Shown: positions 16,886 to 26,617, counted from the first letter of the stretch. The stretch: DNA of 61,789 nucleotides from Mycobacterium sp. UM_CSW (GCF_000455205.1 NZ_AUWQ01000048.1:1-61789), one strand, 5' to 3'. Translations and numbers: made by a program. Notes: generated by a model not told the origin, from the letters alone.

Positions 16886-17581
16886 TCAGCCCGGCAACGG
16901 CACGAATCCCGCGCCGGCGCGGTGCTTGGCGTTGATGTCGGCGAGGTCGGCGTTGAACGACTGCACCACCGCCGGGGTGTGCAGTGGGATGTATTTGATG
17001 ATGCACGTCGGCAGGTTGTCGCTGAACGCACCGTGAATCATGCCGACCAGCAGGTTGTTGACGGTGACGGGGGCCCCGGAGTCACCGGGCTGACCGCATA
17101 CCTGCATGACGATGGTGCCCGGGTCCTGGCCCGGCCCCCAGGTGACGCCGCAGGAGTTCCCCGTCGTGCGGCCCTGCTTGCAGGCCACCTGCCCGAACGT
17201 CGGATCCGGGCCGATGCCGCTGATCACAAAGCCGTTGTAGTTGGCCACCGGCGCCACCTTGGCCGGATCGAACTTGATCACCGCGTAGTCCAAATTGTCG
17301 TTGCCCGCGACCATCACGCCCAGCGGTCCGCGATCCTGGGCGGCCTCGGCCGCGACCAGCGCGCCGGGACCCCCGCAGTGCGCCGAGGTGAAGCCGATCA
17401 GCTCCCCGGCCGCGTCGGTGCCGATCGTCGTCAGGGTGCACATCGTGTCCCCATTGATGACGATGCCGGCGCCGCCGCCCATCGGGACCCGGTCGTCGCC
17501 GGCCGCCGTGGCCGGGACGCTGATCAGGGCCACCAGCACGGCCACCATCGCCGCCTTGTAGCAACGGTAGGCCGTCTGCAA
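16886..17581 (-). CDS. Secreted chymotrypsin-fold serine protease (Rv3668c-like)
   Basis: 231 residues with a signal peptide (hydrophobic to about residue 27, ATAAG cleavage). The catalytic triad is visible as H68 (TSAHC), D98 (LDYAV) and S168 (GDSGAP), with Cys pairs near each. It should be exported and cleave extracellular or envelope proteins; the substrate is unknown. It corresponds to Rv3668c. Confidence 0.88.
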   Translation of the reverse strand: MQTAYRCYKAAMVAVLVALISVPATAAGDDRVPMGGGAGIVINGDTMCTLTTIGTDAAGELIGFTSAHCGGPGALVAAEAAQDRGPLGVMVAGNDNLDYAVIKFDPAKVAPVANYNGFVISGIGPDPTFGQVACKQGRTTGNSCGVTWGPGQDPGTIVMQVCGQPGDSGAPVTVNNLLVGMIHGAFSDNLPTCIIKYIPLHTPAVVQSFNADLADINAKHRAGAGFVPLPG

Positions 17582-17850
17582 AGCAACACCCCCATCGAGC
17601 GGTCGGACATCCTGAGCGGCCTGGTCAGTGTAGTCGGCCAGGGTGGCGGATTCGCCAGCGGCGACGACGCAACCTGGTGCCCCGCCATATTCCTTTCCCG
17701 CTCAAGGGGATCGACCCGCCCGTCGCCGCGGCGGCCGTTTCGCTGTCCGGACGCCGAACTCCGCGGTCCCGCGGCGCCTTCAGCTGGCCTCGTCTGGCAT
17801 CGCACCGCATGGCAACATGAACCGCGACGAGAGAACCGAGAGGACGGTCC

Positions 17851-18381
17851 GTGAGCAAAGACGATCGCAACAACGGTGTGCCCAGCACGCTGACCACGAT
17901 CCCGTTGGCCGACCCGCACGCCAAGCCGGCCGAGCCGTCGATCGGTGACCTGATCAAAGACGCCACAGCGCAGATGTCCACCCTGGTCCGCGCCGAGGTC
18001 GAACTGGCCCGATCCGAGATCACCCGGGACGTCAAGAAGGGCCTGACCGGCAGCGTCTATTTCATCGCCGCGCTGGTGGTGCTGTTCTACTCCACGTTCT
18101 TCTTCTTTTTCTTCCTCGCCGAGCTGCTCGACGAATGGCTGTGGCGCTGGGTGGCGTTCCTGATCGTGTTCGGGATCATGGTGGTCGTCGGCGCTGTGCT
18201 CGGCCTGTTGGGCTTCCTGAAGGTCCGTCGCATCCGCGGCCCGCGCCAGACCATCGAATCGGTCAAGGAGACGCGCACCGCGCTCACCCCCGGCCACGAG
18301 AAGGCCGCCACGGGCCCGAAGGAGCTCACCGAGTCCGGCGGCGGCAGGCACGAAAAGCCCGCGGACCCCTCGGGTTGGTAG
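17851..18381 (+). CDS. Phage-holin-superfamily membrane protein (Rv3669-like)
   Basis: 176 residues from GTG 17851 with AGAGGA upstream. The acidic N-terminal helix (LIKDATAQMSTLVRAEVELA) and two long hydrophobic helices around 68-125 match the actinobacterial Holin-X / Phage_holin_3_6 group of cellular proteins. The Phe-rich first helix contains six Phe in a row. Function is unknown; these proteins often sit in envelope-stress clusters. It adjoins ephE with no gap. Confidence 0.8.
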   Translation: MSKDDRNNGVPSTLTTIPLADPHAKPAEPSIGDLIKDATAQMSTLVRAEVELARSEITRDVKKGLTGSVYFIAALVVLFYSTFFFFFFLAELLDEWLWRWVAFLIVFGIMVVVGAVLGLLGFLKVRRIRGPRQTIESVKETRTALTPGHEKAATGPKELTESGGGRHEKPADPSGW

Positions 18382-19359
18382 ATGCCGGCACCAGATCCGT
18401 CGGTCACCCGCATCGACGGGCCATGGCGGCACCTCGACGTGCACGCCAACGGCATCCGATTCCACGTCGTCGAAGCCCTGCCCGAGGGGCAAGGTGACGG
18501 CGTTCCGCCCGCGCAGCCGGCTACCGCGCGGCCGCTGGTGATGCTGCTGCACGGTTTCGGATCGTTCTGGTGGTCCTGGCGGCATCAGCTGCGCGGGCTG
18601 ACCGGGGCGCGCGTGGTCGCGGTGGACCTGCGCGGCTACGGCGGCAGCGACAAACCGCCCCGCGGCTACGACGGCTGGACGCTGGCCGGCGACACCGCCG
18701 GGCTCATCCGCGCGCTGGGGCACTCGTCGGCGACGCTGGTCGGCCACGCCGACGGCGGGCTGGCCTGCTGGGCCACCGCGCTGCTGCATTCGCGACTGGT
18801 GCGCGCCATCGCGCTGATCAGCTCGCCGCACCCGGCGGCGCTGCGGCGCTCCACCCTGACCCGGCGCGACCAGGGCTATGCCCTGCTGCCGACGTTGCTG
18901 CAATACCAGCTGCCCGTCTGGCCGGAGCGGCTGCTGACCCGGCACGACGCCGCGGAGATCGAGCGCCTCGTCCGGAGCCGGAGCTGCCCTAAATGGGTTG
19001 CGTCCGAAGATTTTTCACAGACCGTCCGGCACATGCGGACGGCCATTCGGATTCCGGCGGCCGCGCACTCCGCGCTGGAATACCAGCGCTGGGCGGTGCG
19101 CAGCCAGCTGCGCGGCGAGGGCCGGCGGTTCATGAAGTCGATGAGCCGGCAGCTGGGCCTGCCACTGCTGCATCTGCGCGGTGACGCCGACCCGTACGTG
19201 CTCGCCGACCCGGTGGACCGCACCCAGCGCTACGCCCCCCAGGGCCGCTACGTATCTATCGCCGGCGCAGGACATTTCAGCCACGAAGAGGCGCCCGAGG
19301 AAATCAACCGGCACCTGACGAAGTTCCTCGAGCTGGTGTACGGGCGTCCCGTCAGCTGA
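18382..19359 (+). CDS. ephE: Alpha/beta-hydrolase, epoxide-hydrolase-like EphE
   Basis: 325 residues. The oxyanion motif HGFGSFWWSW, nucleophile elbow GHADGG with Asp124 instead of Ser, and a C-terminal catalytic His (GAGHFSHEE) mark an epoxide hydrolase or dehalogenase-type alpha/beta-hydrolase. The substrate is probably a lipid epoxide. It starts on the base after the holin-like gene stop and its last 8 bases overlap the convergent marP. Confidence 0.87.
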   Translation: MPAPDPSVTRIDGPWRHLDVHANGIRFHVVEALPEGQGDGVPPAQPATARPLVMLLHGFGSFWWSWRHQLRGLTGARVVAVDLRGYGGSDKPPRGYDGWTLAGDTAGLIRALGHSSATLVGHADGGLACWATALLHSRLVRAIALISSPHPAALRRSTLTRRDQGYALLPTLLQYQLPVWPERLLTRHDAAEIERLVRSRSCPKWVASEDFSQTVRHMRTAIRIPAAAHSALEYQRWAVRSQLRGEGRRFMKSMSRQLGLPLLHLRGDADPYVLADPVDRTQRYAPQGRYVSIAGAGHFSHEEAPEEINRHLTKFLELVYGRPVS

Positions 19360-20545
19360 CGCAGGAGCCGGTGGCGACCTGCTGGGTGTCGCCGATCTTG
19401 GAGAGCTGGCTGGACACCTCGTCGGCGGTCAGCACGAAGCCGGTGTCGGGGTCGTCGACGGCGGCGCCGAACACGACGCCGAGCACGCGGCCGTTGAGGT
19501 CGATCAACGGACCGCCCGAATTGCCTTGCTCCACACTGGCTCTGATGGTGTATACGTCGCGGGTGACCGGCGCCGGATCCCGGTAGATGTCGGGTCCGCT
19601 GAGCCTGATGGCTTCACGGATCCGGGCCGGGGTGGCGGTGAAGTTGCCGCCGCCCGGATAGCCCAGCACCACAACGCTTTCGCCGCTTTTCGCCTCGCCC
19701 TGGGCGAACGCCAACGGCGGCGGCGGCAGGTTCGGGACGGCCAGGATCGCGATGTCGACTGACGGGTCGTAGGAGACCACGGTCGCGTCGAGGGGGCTGC
19801 CGCTGGCGTAGATCTGGACGCTGTTGGACCCAGCCACCACGTGCGCGTTGGTCATCACCCGATCGGGCGCGACCACGAATCCGCTGCCCTCCAACACCTT
19901 TTGGCAGCTCGGCGCCAGGCTGCGCACCTTGACCACGCTCGGCGCCGCGTTCGTCACCACCGGGTTGGTGGCCAGCGCCGGATCGGGCGACGCGACCGGA
20001 ATCACCGGGGTGCGGCTGAATGGCTCGAGCACCGCGGGCAGCCCGGAGGTGTTCAACAGCGCCGAGAGGCGCTTGGGCACCGTCTTGAGCCAGGGCGGCG
20101 CGACCTCGTTGACCTGCGCGAGCACCCGCGAACCCCGGACCGCGGCGGCCAATTCGGGCTGGTCCTTGGACTGGGTCAGCGGGGTGGCCAGCAGCCACGC
20201 CGCGGTCAACACCACCACCAGCTGGACGCCCACGCCGATGACCGAGTCGACGGTTCGGATCGCGCGGCTGTGGATCGCGCCGCGGACGGCCCGCCCCAGC
20301 ACCACGCCCGCCACCTCACCGACGACCACCAGCGCGAGGATCAGGAACAGCGCGGTGAACAGCTTGGCGCGGGGCGCGGCGATGTGGCTGACGATGTGGG
20401 GCGCCAGCAGCACGCCCGCGATGGCGCCGAGCAGCACGCCGACGAACGACAACAGCGAGCCCAGCGCCCCCGAACGCCAGCCCGAGATGGCCGCGATGAA
20501 AGCGACTGCCAGCACGGCGATGTCGAGCCACTGCGACGGTGTCAT
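19352..20545 (-). CDS. marP: Periplasmic serine protease MarP (acid resistance)
   Basis: 397 residues from ATG 20545. Four N-terminal membrane helices carry a periplasmic chymotrypsin-like domain with H235, D264 and S343, the numbering of M. tuberculosis MarP, and C214/C395 for its regulatory disulfide. MarP keeps cytoplasmic pH in acid, in part by activating the peptidoglycan hydrolase RipA. The residue before the catalytic Ser is Asn (GNSGGP), where I recall Asp. An ATG at 20560 overlaps the upstream stop as ATGA and would add five residues. Confidence 0.93.
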   Translation of the reverse strand: MTPSQWLDIAVLAVAFIAAISGWRSGALGSLLSFVGVLLGAIAGVLLAPHIVSHIAAPRAKLFTALFLILALVVVGEVAGVVLGRAVRGAIHSRAIRTVDSVIGVGVQLVVVLTAAWLLATPLTQSKDQPELAAAVRGSRVLAQVNEVAPPWLKTVPKRLSALLNTSGLPAVLEPFSRTPVIPVASPDPALATNPVVTNAAPSVVKVRSLAPSCQKVLEGSGFVVAPDRVMTNAHVVAGSNSVQIYASGSPLDATVVSYDPSVDIAILAVPNLPPPPLAFAQGEAKSGESVVVLGYPGGGNFTATPARIREAIRLSGPDIYRDPAPVTRDVYTIRASVEQGNSGGPLIDLNGRVLGVVFGAAVDDPDTGFVLTADEVSSQLSKIGDTQQVATGSCVS

Positions 20546-20556
20546 CGAATTCATGT

Positions 20557-21333
20557 TCATCGACGGGGGCCGCCCTTGTCGCCGACCAACATCATCGCCT
20601 CGTCCAGCTCCAGGATCTTGGTGGTGTCCCAGGGCCGGGCCCAGCCGGCGACATCCAGCACCGCGGAAATCACCTGGCCGGTGAATCCCCATACCAGCAT
20701 CTGATTCAACAGAAACGCCGGCCCGGCCCAGCGGCGGCCGAGATTGCCCCGGTACACCATCAGCCGGTTCTCCGGATTGATGAAGGCGCGCACCGGAACC
20801 CGCGACACGATCGCCGTTTCGGTCTCGTCGACGACGGCCACCGGCCCCGGGTCCGGCGAGTACGCCAGCACGGGGACGACGTGGAACCGCGACGGCGCGA
20901 TGAACGTCCGTTCCATCGTGGCGAGTGGACGCAGCCGGCTGACGTCGATCCCGGTCTCCTCCTGCGCCTCGCGCAGCGCGGTGGCCACCGGACCGTCGTC
21001 GCCGGGATCGGAGGCGCCGCCGGGAAAGGCCGCCTGGCCCGCGTGGTGGCGCAATGTCGAGGCCCGCACGGTCAGCAACAGGTCGGCATCGTCGGGCACA
21101 CCGCCGTCGGCCGGACCGGACTCGGGACCCGAGAACAACACCAGCACCGCCGCCTCGCGGTCGTCACCGAGCAATGACGCCATCGATGCCGCCGCCTTGG
21201 ACGCGGTCACCATCGCCAGCACCCCGGCCGGCAGCCGATGCCGGTACGCCTCGGGGATCTGACCGACGTTGTCCACCAGCGGACGCAACCAAGGCGGAGA
21301 CACGTCGGGCATCAGCGGGATGACTGAACTCAC
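20557..21333 (-). CDS. NUDIX hydrolase, CoA-pyrophosphatase-like (Rv3672c-like)
   Basis: 258 residues from GTG 21333, which has GGGAGG five bases upstream; a TTG at 21357 is less likely. The NUDIX box is seen as GGASDPGDD...REAQEETGI, preceded by the UPF0035-type HAGQAAFPGG signature of CoA diphosphatases (NudL family). It probably splits CoA or oxidised CoA to 4'-phosphopantetheine. It is translationally linked to marP. Confidence 0.87.
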   Translation of the reverse strand: MSSVIPLMPDVSPPWLRPLVDNVGQIPEAYRHRLPAGVLAMVTASKAAASMASLLGDDREAAVLVLFSGPESGPADGGVPDDADLLLTVRASTLRHHAGQAAFPGGASDPGDDGPVATALREAQEETGIDVSRLRPLATMERTFIAPSRFHVVPVLAYSPDPGPVAVVDETETAIVSRVPVRAFINPENRLMVYRGNLGRRWAGPAFLLNQMLVWGFTGQVISAVLDVAGWARPWDTTKILELDEAMMLVGDKGGPRR

Positions 21334-21362
21334 CGGCGCCTCCCTCGGTCCAGTCAATCTGC

Positions 21363-22001
21363 CTATCCCGCGTCATTTCCGACCGCAGCTGCGATCTCGT
21401 CGGCACTGGCGAAAGGCCGCGGCAGCATCTGCGCAACGCTACCGTCCGACCGGAGGACGACCGTCGCAGGCATCACATTTACCACACGCAGCGCGGCAGC
21501 GACCCGACGACGGCCGTCCTGCAGCGTCGGCAACCGAACACCCAACTCCGCCAACCGCAGTAACCCGGCCGTCTCGTTCTCGTCCTGGTGGACCGTCACC
21601 ACCATCACGTCCGCCCCGACCCGCCGCTGATACTCGGCCATCGCGGGAAGTTCGGCCGCGCACGGCGCGCACCAATAGGCCCAGAGGTTGAGGACCACCC
21701 GGTGCCCGGCCAGCGCGCGGGCGACGTCGACGGCAGAACCGTCGGCGGCGCATTCCACCGTGACGCCGCGCAGCGCCGCCGGGCCGGGGCCGCCGCCCGC
21801 GGCGGGACACGGCGGCAGGTTGGCGCGCTCGCGCGGACCCACCAGCGCGGCGGGTGTGTCGGCGTCGCGGTGCTCGCGGGGGGCGGGCGCCTGGGTCGTC
21901 GCGCTCGGCGCCGAGTCGTCGTGCAGCGAAGCCACCAGCGCCGCGATTAACGCCGCCACCACCGCCAGGATCGCGATGGTCCACCGGGTTGTCCGGGTCA
22001 A
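21363..22001 (-). CDS. Membrane-anchored thioredoxin-like protein (Rv3673c-like)
   Basis: 212 residues. One N-terminal membrane anchor (about 7-26) is followed by a TlpA/ResA-type domain with the active site WCAPC. It should reduce or shuffle disulfides outside the membrane. Its place directly upstream of marP, a disulfide-regulated protease, makes MarP or other secreted Cys proteins possible partners; that is an inference. Confidence 0.87.
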   Translation of the reverse strand: MTRTTRWTIAILAVVAALIAALVASLHDDSAPSATTQAPAPREHRDADTPAALVGPRERANLPPCPAAGGGPGPAALRGVTVECAADGSAVDVARALAGHRVVLNLWAYWCAPCAAELPAMAEYQRRVGADVMVVTVHQDENETAGLLRLAELGVRLPTLQDGRRRVAAALRVVNVMPATVVLRSDGSVAQMLPRPFASADEIAAAVGNDAG

Positions 22002-22018
22002 CGTCGCGCGCCCCGGTA

Positions 22019-22816
22019 TTAGAGCCCCACCAGGGCCAGCAGGTGCTCGGTTTCCGGGCCCTGGACCAGCGGCGCGGCGAGCAGCGGTTCAGTGGGGCCC
22101 AATCCGAAGGACGGGCAGTCCTTGGCGAGGATGCAGGCGCCGCACGCCGGTTTGCGGGCGTGGCAGACGCGGCGGCCGTGAAAGATGACGCGGTGGCTGA
22201 GCATGGTCCACTCCCGCTGTTCGATCAGCTCGCCGGCAGCGTGCTCGATCTTGACCGGATCCTTCTCGATGGTCCATCGCCATCTGTGCATCAAGCGCGA
22301 GAAATGGGTGTCGACGGTGATTCCCGGGATGCCGAAGGCGTTGCCCAGGATGACGTTGGCGGTCTTGCGGCCTACTCCGGGCAGGGTGACCAGCTCGGCC
22401 ATCGTCGAGGGCACCTCGCCGTCGAACCGCTCGATGAGGGCCTGCCCCAGGCCGATCAGCGACGACGCCTTGTTGCGGAAGAAACCGGTGGGACGGATGA
22501 GGTTTTCCAGCTCGTCGCGGTCGGCTTGCGCATAATCCAGCGCGGAGCGGTACCGCTTGAACAACGCCGGCGTGGTCAGGTTGACCCGCTTGTCGGTGCT
22601 CTGCGCCGAGAGGATGGTGGCCACCGTCAGCTCCAGCGGCGTCGTGAAGTCCAGCTCGCAGTGGGCGTCCGGAAACGCTTGCGCCAGTGCGCGATTCATT
22701 CGCCGCGCCCGTCGCACCAACCCCACTCGCGTCTCTTTGGACCAGCGATCGGCGACGACACCGTCGGGCGCGGAAGGCGTCGACTTCGAACGTCCGGATG
22801 CCTTTGCCGCTGTCAC
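22019..22816 (-). CDS. nth: Endonuclease III
   Basis: 265 residues from GTG 22816. The helix-hairpin-helix ([14 protein letters not shown]) carries the catalytic Lys, the catalytic Asp follows in TVDTHFSRL, and a C-terminal [4Fe-4S] site is C-x6-C-x2-C-x5-C ([18 protein letters not shown]). It removes oxidised pyrimidines and nicks the abasic site. A -10 (TACTCT) lies just upstream, so the transcript has almost no leader. First gene of the nth-thioredoxin-nudix-marP run. Confidence 0.95.
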   Translation of the reverse strand: MTAAKASGRSKSTPSAPDGVVADRWSKETRVGLVRRARRMNRALAQAFPDAHCELDFTTPLELTVATILSAQSTDKRVNLTTPALFKRYRSALDYAQADRDELENLIRPTGFFRNKASSLIGLGQALIERFDGEVPSTMAELVTLPGVGRKTANVILGNAFGIPGITVDTHFSRLMHRWRWTIEKDPVKIEHAAGELIEQREWTMLSHRVIFHGRRVCHARKPACGACILAKDCPSFGLGPTEPLLAAPLVQGPETEHLLALVGL

Positions 22817-22860
22817 CTACGACAGAGTACTGATTTCGTGATCTGGCTGAGACCTAAGCC

Positions 22861-23256
22861 ATGTTTACTTTCCCTGTGTCATGGTTGCTGGTGGCGTGCG
22901 TTCCCGGGCTGTTGATGCTCGTGACGTTCGGTCTGGGGCGGCTGGAATCCGACCTGTCCAATGACACCGTCTCGGTGACCGATGTCGACGAATTCCTCGA
23001 GTACGCCGAGGCCGTCGACGTGCACACGCTGGCCCGCGAAGGCATGCCGGAGGCGCTGGAATACCTGCACCGGCGCCAGGCCCTGCGGCCCGCGGATGCA
23101 CCGCCGGCGCAACCGGCGATCGGACCGCGGCACGCCAAGCCGGTGTTTGCCACCACCTTGGGTGACCGCGATGAGGCCGGTCTACCGACGCCGGTACGGG
23201 CCCGTTCGCGTGTTAATCCGCAATTTAGGGGGACTAGACACGTCAATCGTGTGTAG
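22861..23256 (+). CDS. Small membrane protein (Rv3675-like)
   Basis: 131 residues. One N-terminal helix (about 4-24) is followed by an acidic then Pro/Ala-rich cytoplasmic tail. It corresponds to Rv3675 by place. Function is unknown. It is divergent from nth and lies 96 bp before crp, with which it may be co-transcribed. Confidence 0.75.
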   Translation: MFTFPVSWLLVACVPGLLMLVTFGLGRLESDLSNDTVSVTDVDEFLEYAEAVDVHTLAREGMPEALEYLHRRQALRPADAPPAQPAIGPRHAKPVFATTLGDRDEAGLPTPVRARSRVNPQFRGTRHVNRV

Positions 23257-23352
23257 CGTGGCACGTTGGACACAATTGGCCTACCTCTAGACTTACGTCA
23301 CACGGGCAGGGTTGGCCTGCCCGTATCACAAATGGAAGCTGAAGAGGCAACG

Positions 23353-24027
23353 GTGGACGAGATCCTGGCAAGGGCAGGAATCTTCCAAGGGGTTGAGCCC
23401 GGCGCGGTCACCGCGCTGACCAAGCAATTGCAACCCGTCGACTTCCCCCGCGGGCACACGGTTTTCGCCGAGGGGGAACCGGGCGACCGGCTGTACATCA
23501 TCGTTTCGGGGAAGGTCAAAATCGGCCGGCGGTCGCCGGACGGCCGCGAGAATCTGCTGACAATCATGGGCCCGTCGGACATGTTCGGCGAGTTGTCGAT
23601 CTTCGACCCGGGCCCGCGGACTTCCAGCGCGACCACCATCACCGAAGTTCGGGCCGTGTCGATGGACCGCGACGCGCTGCGGGCGTGGATCGCGGATCGC
23701 CCGGAAATCGCCGAGCAACTGCTGCGGGTCCTTGCCCGACGACTGCGGCGGACCAACAACAACCTGGCCGACCTCATCTTCACCGACGTGCCCGGCCGGG
23801 TGGCCAAGCAGCTGCTGCAGCTGGCCCAGCGGTTCGGCACCCAGGAGGGTGGCGCGATGCGGGTCACCCACGACCTCACCCAAGAGGAGATCGCCCAACT
23901 GGTGGGCGCTTCGCGCGAAACGGTCAACAAGGCCCTGGCCGACTTCGCCCACCGCGGCTGGATCCGCCTGGAGGGCAAGAGCGTGCTGATCTCAGACTCC
24001 GAGAGGCTCGCGAGGCGCGCCCGCTGA
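23353..24027 (+). CDS. crp: cAMP receptor protein, CRP family regulator
   Basis: 224 residues from GTG 23353, chosen to give the DEILARAG N terminus and the same length as M. tuberculosis Crp (Rv3676). A cyclic-nucleotide domain with the phosphate-binding cassette around [17 protein letters not shown] is followed by a winged HTH ([21 protein letters not shown]). It binds cAMP and controls starvation, respiration and persistence genes. No clear CRP palindrome (TGTGA-N6-TCACA) was noted directly upstream. Confidence 0.96.
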   Translation: MDEILARAGIFQGVEPGAVTALTKQLQPVDFPRGHTVFAEGEPGDRLYIIVSGKVKIGRRSPDGRENLLTIMGPSDMFGELSIFDPGPRTSSATTITEVRAVSMDRDALRAWIADRPEIAEQLLRVLARRLRRTNNNLADLIFTDVPGRVAKQLLQLAQRFGTQEGGAMRVTHDLTQEEIAQLVGASRETVNKALADFAHRGWIRLEGKSVLISDSERLARRAR

Positions 24028-24037
24028 ATTCCCCCGC

Positions 24038-24095
24038 CGAGCAGACACAAAAGCCCCCGACACGCCGAGCGACAAGGGGCTTTTGCGTCTGCTCG
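24038..24095. terminator. Strong bidirectional terminator between crp and the MBL-fold gene
   Basis: Arms 24038-24057 and 24076-24095 pair over 20 bp with one mismatch; the core is CAAAAGCCCC/GGGGCTTTTG, so each strand ends in GGGGCTTTTG. It serves both convergent genes. Confidence 0.88.
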
Positions 24096-24097
24096 CG

Positions 24098-24892
24098 CTA
24101 CCGAGTACGCAGGTAGTCCAGCTGCGCCTGCACCGACCATTCGGCCGCGTCCCAGAGCTTCTCGTCGACGTCGACATAGACGTACTCGACGATCTCGCGC
24201 GTGGTGGCCTCGTTACCGAGATCCCACAGCGCGGCGCGCACCTGCTCCAGGCGTTCGTGCCGGTGCGTCAGGTAGCCCGACGCGACGGATTCCAGGTCGG
24301 CCAGCTGCGGGCCGTGCCCGGGCAGCACCGTGCGTCGGCCCAAACCGCGTAGCCGCCGCAGCGATTCCAGGTAGTCGGCCAGGCTGCCGTCCTCCTTGTC
24401 GATGACGGTGGTGCCGCGGCCCAGCACGGTGTCCGCGGTCAGCACGGCATCGTCGAGCAAGAACGACAGCGAGTCGGCGGTGTGGCCGGGCGTCGCCATC
24501 ACCTTGATCTTGAGGCCGGCCGCATCGATCACTTCGCCATCGGTCAGGTGACCGCCGAGGCCGCGCAGGAATCCGCTGCCGGCGGACCGGACCGTCGCCC
24601 CGGTCAGCTCGACCAGCTTGTCGATGCCGTCGGTGTGGTCGCCGTGCCGGTGGCTGATCAGGACCAGCGCGACGCGGCCGAGCGCGGCGATCCGGGCGAT
24701 GTGCTCGTCGTCGTCGGGGCCGGGATCCACGATCACCAGCTCGTCGCTGCCCGGGCCGCGCAGCACCCAGGTGTTGGTGCCCTCCAGCGTCATCAGGCCC
24801 GGGTTGTCGGCCAACAGCACCGAGGCAGTGTCGGTGACCGCCCGCAGCCTGCCGTATGCGGGATGGGTCAGCGACTCGGCGGTCTCGGTCAC
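24098..24892 (-). CDS. Metallo-beta-lactamase-fold hydrolase (Rv3677c-like)
   Basis: 264 residues from GTG 24892. The zinc motif is HRHGDH, further ligands are in TPGHT and PGHG, and a C-terminal winged-helix-like region is present as in LACTB2-type proteins. LACTB2 relatives are RNA endonucleases, so an RNA or thioester substrate is as likely as any. It starts 5 bp after the ridA-like gene. Confidence 0.88.
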   Translation of the reverse strand: MTETAESLTHPAYGRLRAVTDTASVLLADNPGLMTLEGTNTWVLRGPGSDELVIVDPGPDDDEHIARIAALGRVALVLISHRHGDHTDGIDKLVELTGATVRSAGSGFLRGLGGHLTDGEVIDAAGLKIKVMATPGHTADSLSFLLDDAVLTADTVLGRGTTVIDKEDGSLADYLESLRRLRGLGRRTVLPGHGPQLADLESVASGYLTHRHERLEQVRAALWDLGNEATTREIVEYVYVDVDEKLWDAAEWSVQAQLDYLRTR

Positions 24893-24897
24893 GGCCG

Positions 24898-25353
24898 TCA
24901 GCCGACCTCCACGATCAGCTCCACTTCCACCGGCGCGTCCAGCGGCAGCTCCGACACCCCGACCGCCGAGCGCGCGTGGGCGCCCTGGTCACCGAACACC
25001 TCGCCGAGCAGGTCGGAGGCCCCGTTGATGACGCTGGGCTGCCCGTTGAAACCCGGAGCCGAGGCGACGAACCCGACGACCTTGACCACCCGGGCGACGG
25101 CGTCGATGCCCACCAGCGAATGCACGGCCGCCAACGCGTTGAGCGCACAGATCCGCGCCAGCGACTTGGCGTCCTCGGGGCTGACCTCGGCGCCGACCTT
25201 GCCGGTCCGCGGGAGCTTCCCGCCCTGCACCGGCAGCTGACCCGAGGTGTAGACCAGGTTGCCGGTCCGCACCGCGGGAACGTACGAGGCCAACGGCGCA
25301 ACGACCTCGGGAAGCGTGAGGCCGAGCTGCCCGAGCCGGGCCGATGCGCTCAT
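24898..25353 (-). CDS. RidA family protein (Rv3678c-like)
   Basis: 151 residues from ATG 25353. It has the YjgF/RidA core (VYTSGQLPV; ALNALAAVHSLVG; SAVGVSELPLDAPVEVE). The usual catalytic Arg of RidA (C-R near the centre) is not obvious, so it belongs to one of the RidA subgroups without proven imine deaminase activity. It follows the DUF4177 gene by 2 bp. Confidence 0.85.
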   Translation of the reverse strand: MSASARLGQLGLTLPEVVAPLASYVPAVRTGNLVYTSGQLPVQGGKLPRTGKVGAEVSPEDAKSLARICALNALAAVHSLVGIDAVARVVKVVGFVASAPGFNGQPSVINGASDLLGEVFGDQGAHARSAVGVSELPLDAPVEVELIVEVG

Positions 25354-25355
25354 CT

Positions 25356-25517
25356 CTACTTGGGGCGCTTCAAATACGCGACGTGCTGCTCGCCGGTGGG
25401 CCCTGGCAGCACGGACACCAACTCCCAGCCGTCGGCGCCCCACTGGTCCAGGATCTGTTTGGTGGCGTGCGTCAGCAGCGGGACCGTGACGTATTCCCAT
25501 GCGATGGGTTGGCTCAT
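25356..25517 (-). CDS. DUF4177 small protein (Rv3678A-like)
   Basis: 53 residues from ATG 25517 to TAG 25356-25358. The WEYVTVPL start and DGWELVSV motif are those of DUF4177 proteins. Unknown function; first gene of the leftward unit DUF4177-ridA-MBL. TAAGCT (25529-25524) six bases before the ATG indicates a leaderless transcript. Confidence 0.85.
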   Translation of the reverse strand: MSQPIAWEYVTVPLLTHATKQILDQWGADGWELVSVLPGPTGEQHVAYLKRPK

Positions 25518-25523
25518 GACGCG

Positions 25524-25588
25524 AGCTTATCGGTCAGCTTTCCAGGGCTCTGGCCAGCCCAAGGGCGGTGCGGCGGCCGGGCTAGCAT
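25524..25588. promoter_or_regulatory. Divergent pair of leaderless promoters
   Basis: Leftward TAAGCT (25529-25524) is six bases from ATG 25517. Rightward TAGCAT (25583-25588) is six bases from GTG 25595. The 77 bp between the start codons thus holds both promoters. Confidence 0.6.
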
Positions 25589-25594
25589 GCGAAG

Positions 25595-26617
25595 GTGGCA
25601 TCCACTGGAAACGGCGGCAGTTCCGTCGGCTGGCCCGCCCGCTTGTCGAGGGCGCGCTTACATTTCGTAACCGGCAAGGGCGGGACGGGTAAGTCGACGG
25701 TCGCGGCCGCGCTCGCCCTCACGCTGGCGGCGGGCGGCCGCAAGGTCCTGCTCGTCGAAGTCGAAGGCCGCCAAGGGATTGCGCAACTGTTCGACGTCCC
25801 GCCGCTGCCCTACGAGGAGGTCAAGATCGCCACCGCCGAGCGCGGCGGGCAGGTCAACGCGCTGGCGATCGACATCGAGGCCGCGTTCCTGGAATACCTG
25901 GACATGTTCTACAACCTGGGCATCGCGGGCCGGGCGATGCGACGCATCGGCGCCATCGAGTTCGCGACGACGATCGCGCCCGGCCTGCGCGACGTGCTGC
26001 TCACCGGCAAGATCAAGGAGTCGGTGGTCCGCCTCGAAAAGGGGGCCAAGAACCCGGTCTATGACGCGGTGGTCGTCGACGCGCCGCCGACCGGCCGCAT
26101 CGCGCGCTTCCTCGACGTCACCAAGGCGGTGTCCGACCTGGCCAAGGGTGGGCCGGTGCACTCGCAATCCGAGGGTGTGGTGAAGCTGTTGCACTCCGAT
26201 CAGACCGCCATCCATCTCGTCACGCTGCTGGAGGCGCTGCCGGTGCAGGAAACGCTCGAGGCCATCGAGGAGCTCGCCGAGATGGAGCTGCCGATCGGCA
26301 GCGTGATCGTGAACCGCAACATCCCGTCGTTCCTGGAGCCGCGCGATCTGGCGAAGGCCGCCGAAGGGGACGTGGACGCGGACTCCGTGCGGGCCGGCCT
26401 TGAAATGGCGGGAATCAAGCTCGGCGACACCGACTTTGCGGGCCTGCTGACCGAGACCATTCAGCACGCGACCCGGATCACCGCACGCGCCGAGACGGCG
26501 CAGCAACTCGACGCGTTGAAGGTCCCGCGGCTGGAGCTGCCGGCGATTTCCGATGGCATCGACCTCGGAAGCCTGTATGAGCTGTCGGAAACACTTGCGC
26601 AGCAGGGGGTCCGATGA
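25595..26617 (+). CDS. Get3/ArsA-type anion-transporting ATPase, subunit 1 (Rv3679-like)
   Basis: 340 residues. P-loop GKGGTGKST at 27-35 has the signature Lys of the MinD/Get3 class; switch II is [10 protein letters not shown]. tuberculosis Rv3679 and Rv3680 form a complex reported to protect against glycerol- and nitric-oxide-linked stress. No arsenite-binding Cys cluster is apparent. It overlaps the next gene by ATGA, in keeping with an obligate pair. The GTG start fits the -10 element upstream. Confidence 0.9.
   Translation: MASTGNGGSSVGWPARLSRARLHFVTGKGGTGKSTVAAALALTLAAGGRKVLLVEVEGRQGIAQLFDVPPLPYEEVKIATAERGGQVNALAIDIEAAFLEYLDMFYNLGIAGRAMRRIGAIEFATTIAPGLRDVLLTGKIKESVVRLEKGAKNPVYDAVVVDAPPTGRIARFLDVTKAVSDLAKGGPVHSQSEGVVKLLHSDQTAIHLVTLLEALPVQETLEAIEELAEMELPIGSVIVNRNIPSFLEPRDLAKAAEGDVDADSVRAGLEMAGIKLGDTDFAGLLTETIQHATRITARAETAQQLDALKVPRLELPAISDGIDLGSLYELSETLAQQGVR

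Noticed and set aside
17851-18381. Holin-like gene as a sign of prophage
   Set aside because: It belongs to a cellular holin-superfamily group and has conserved mycobacterial neighbours (ephE, marP).
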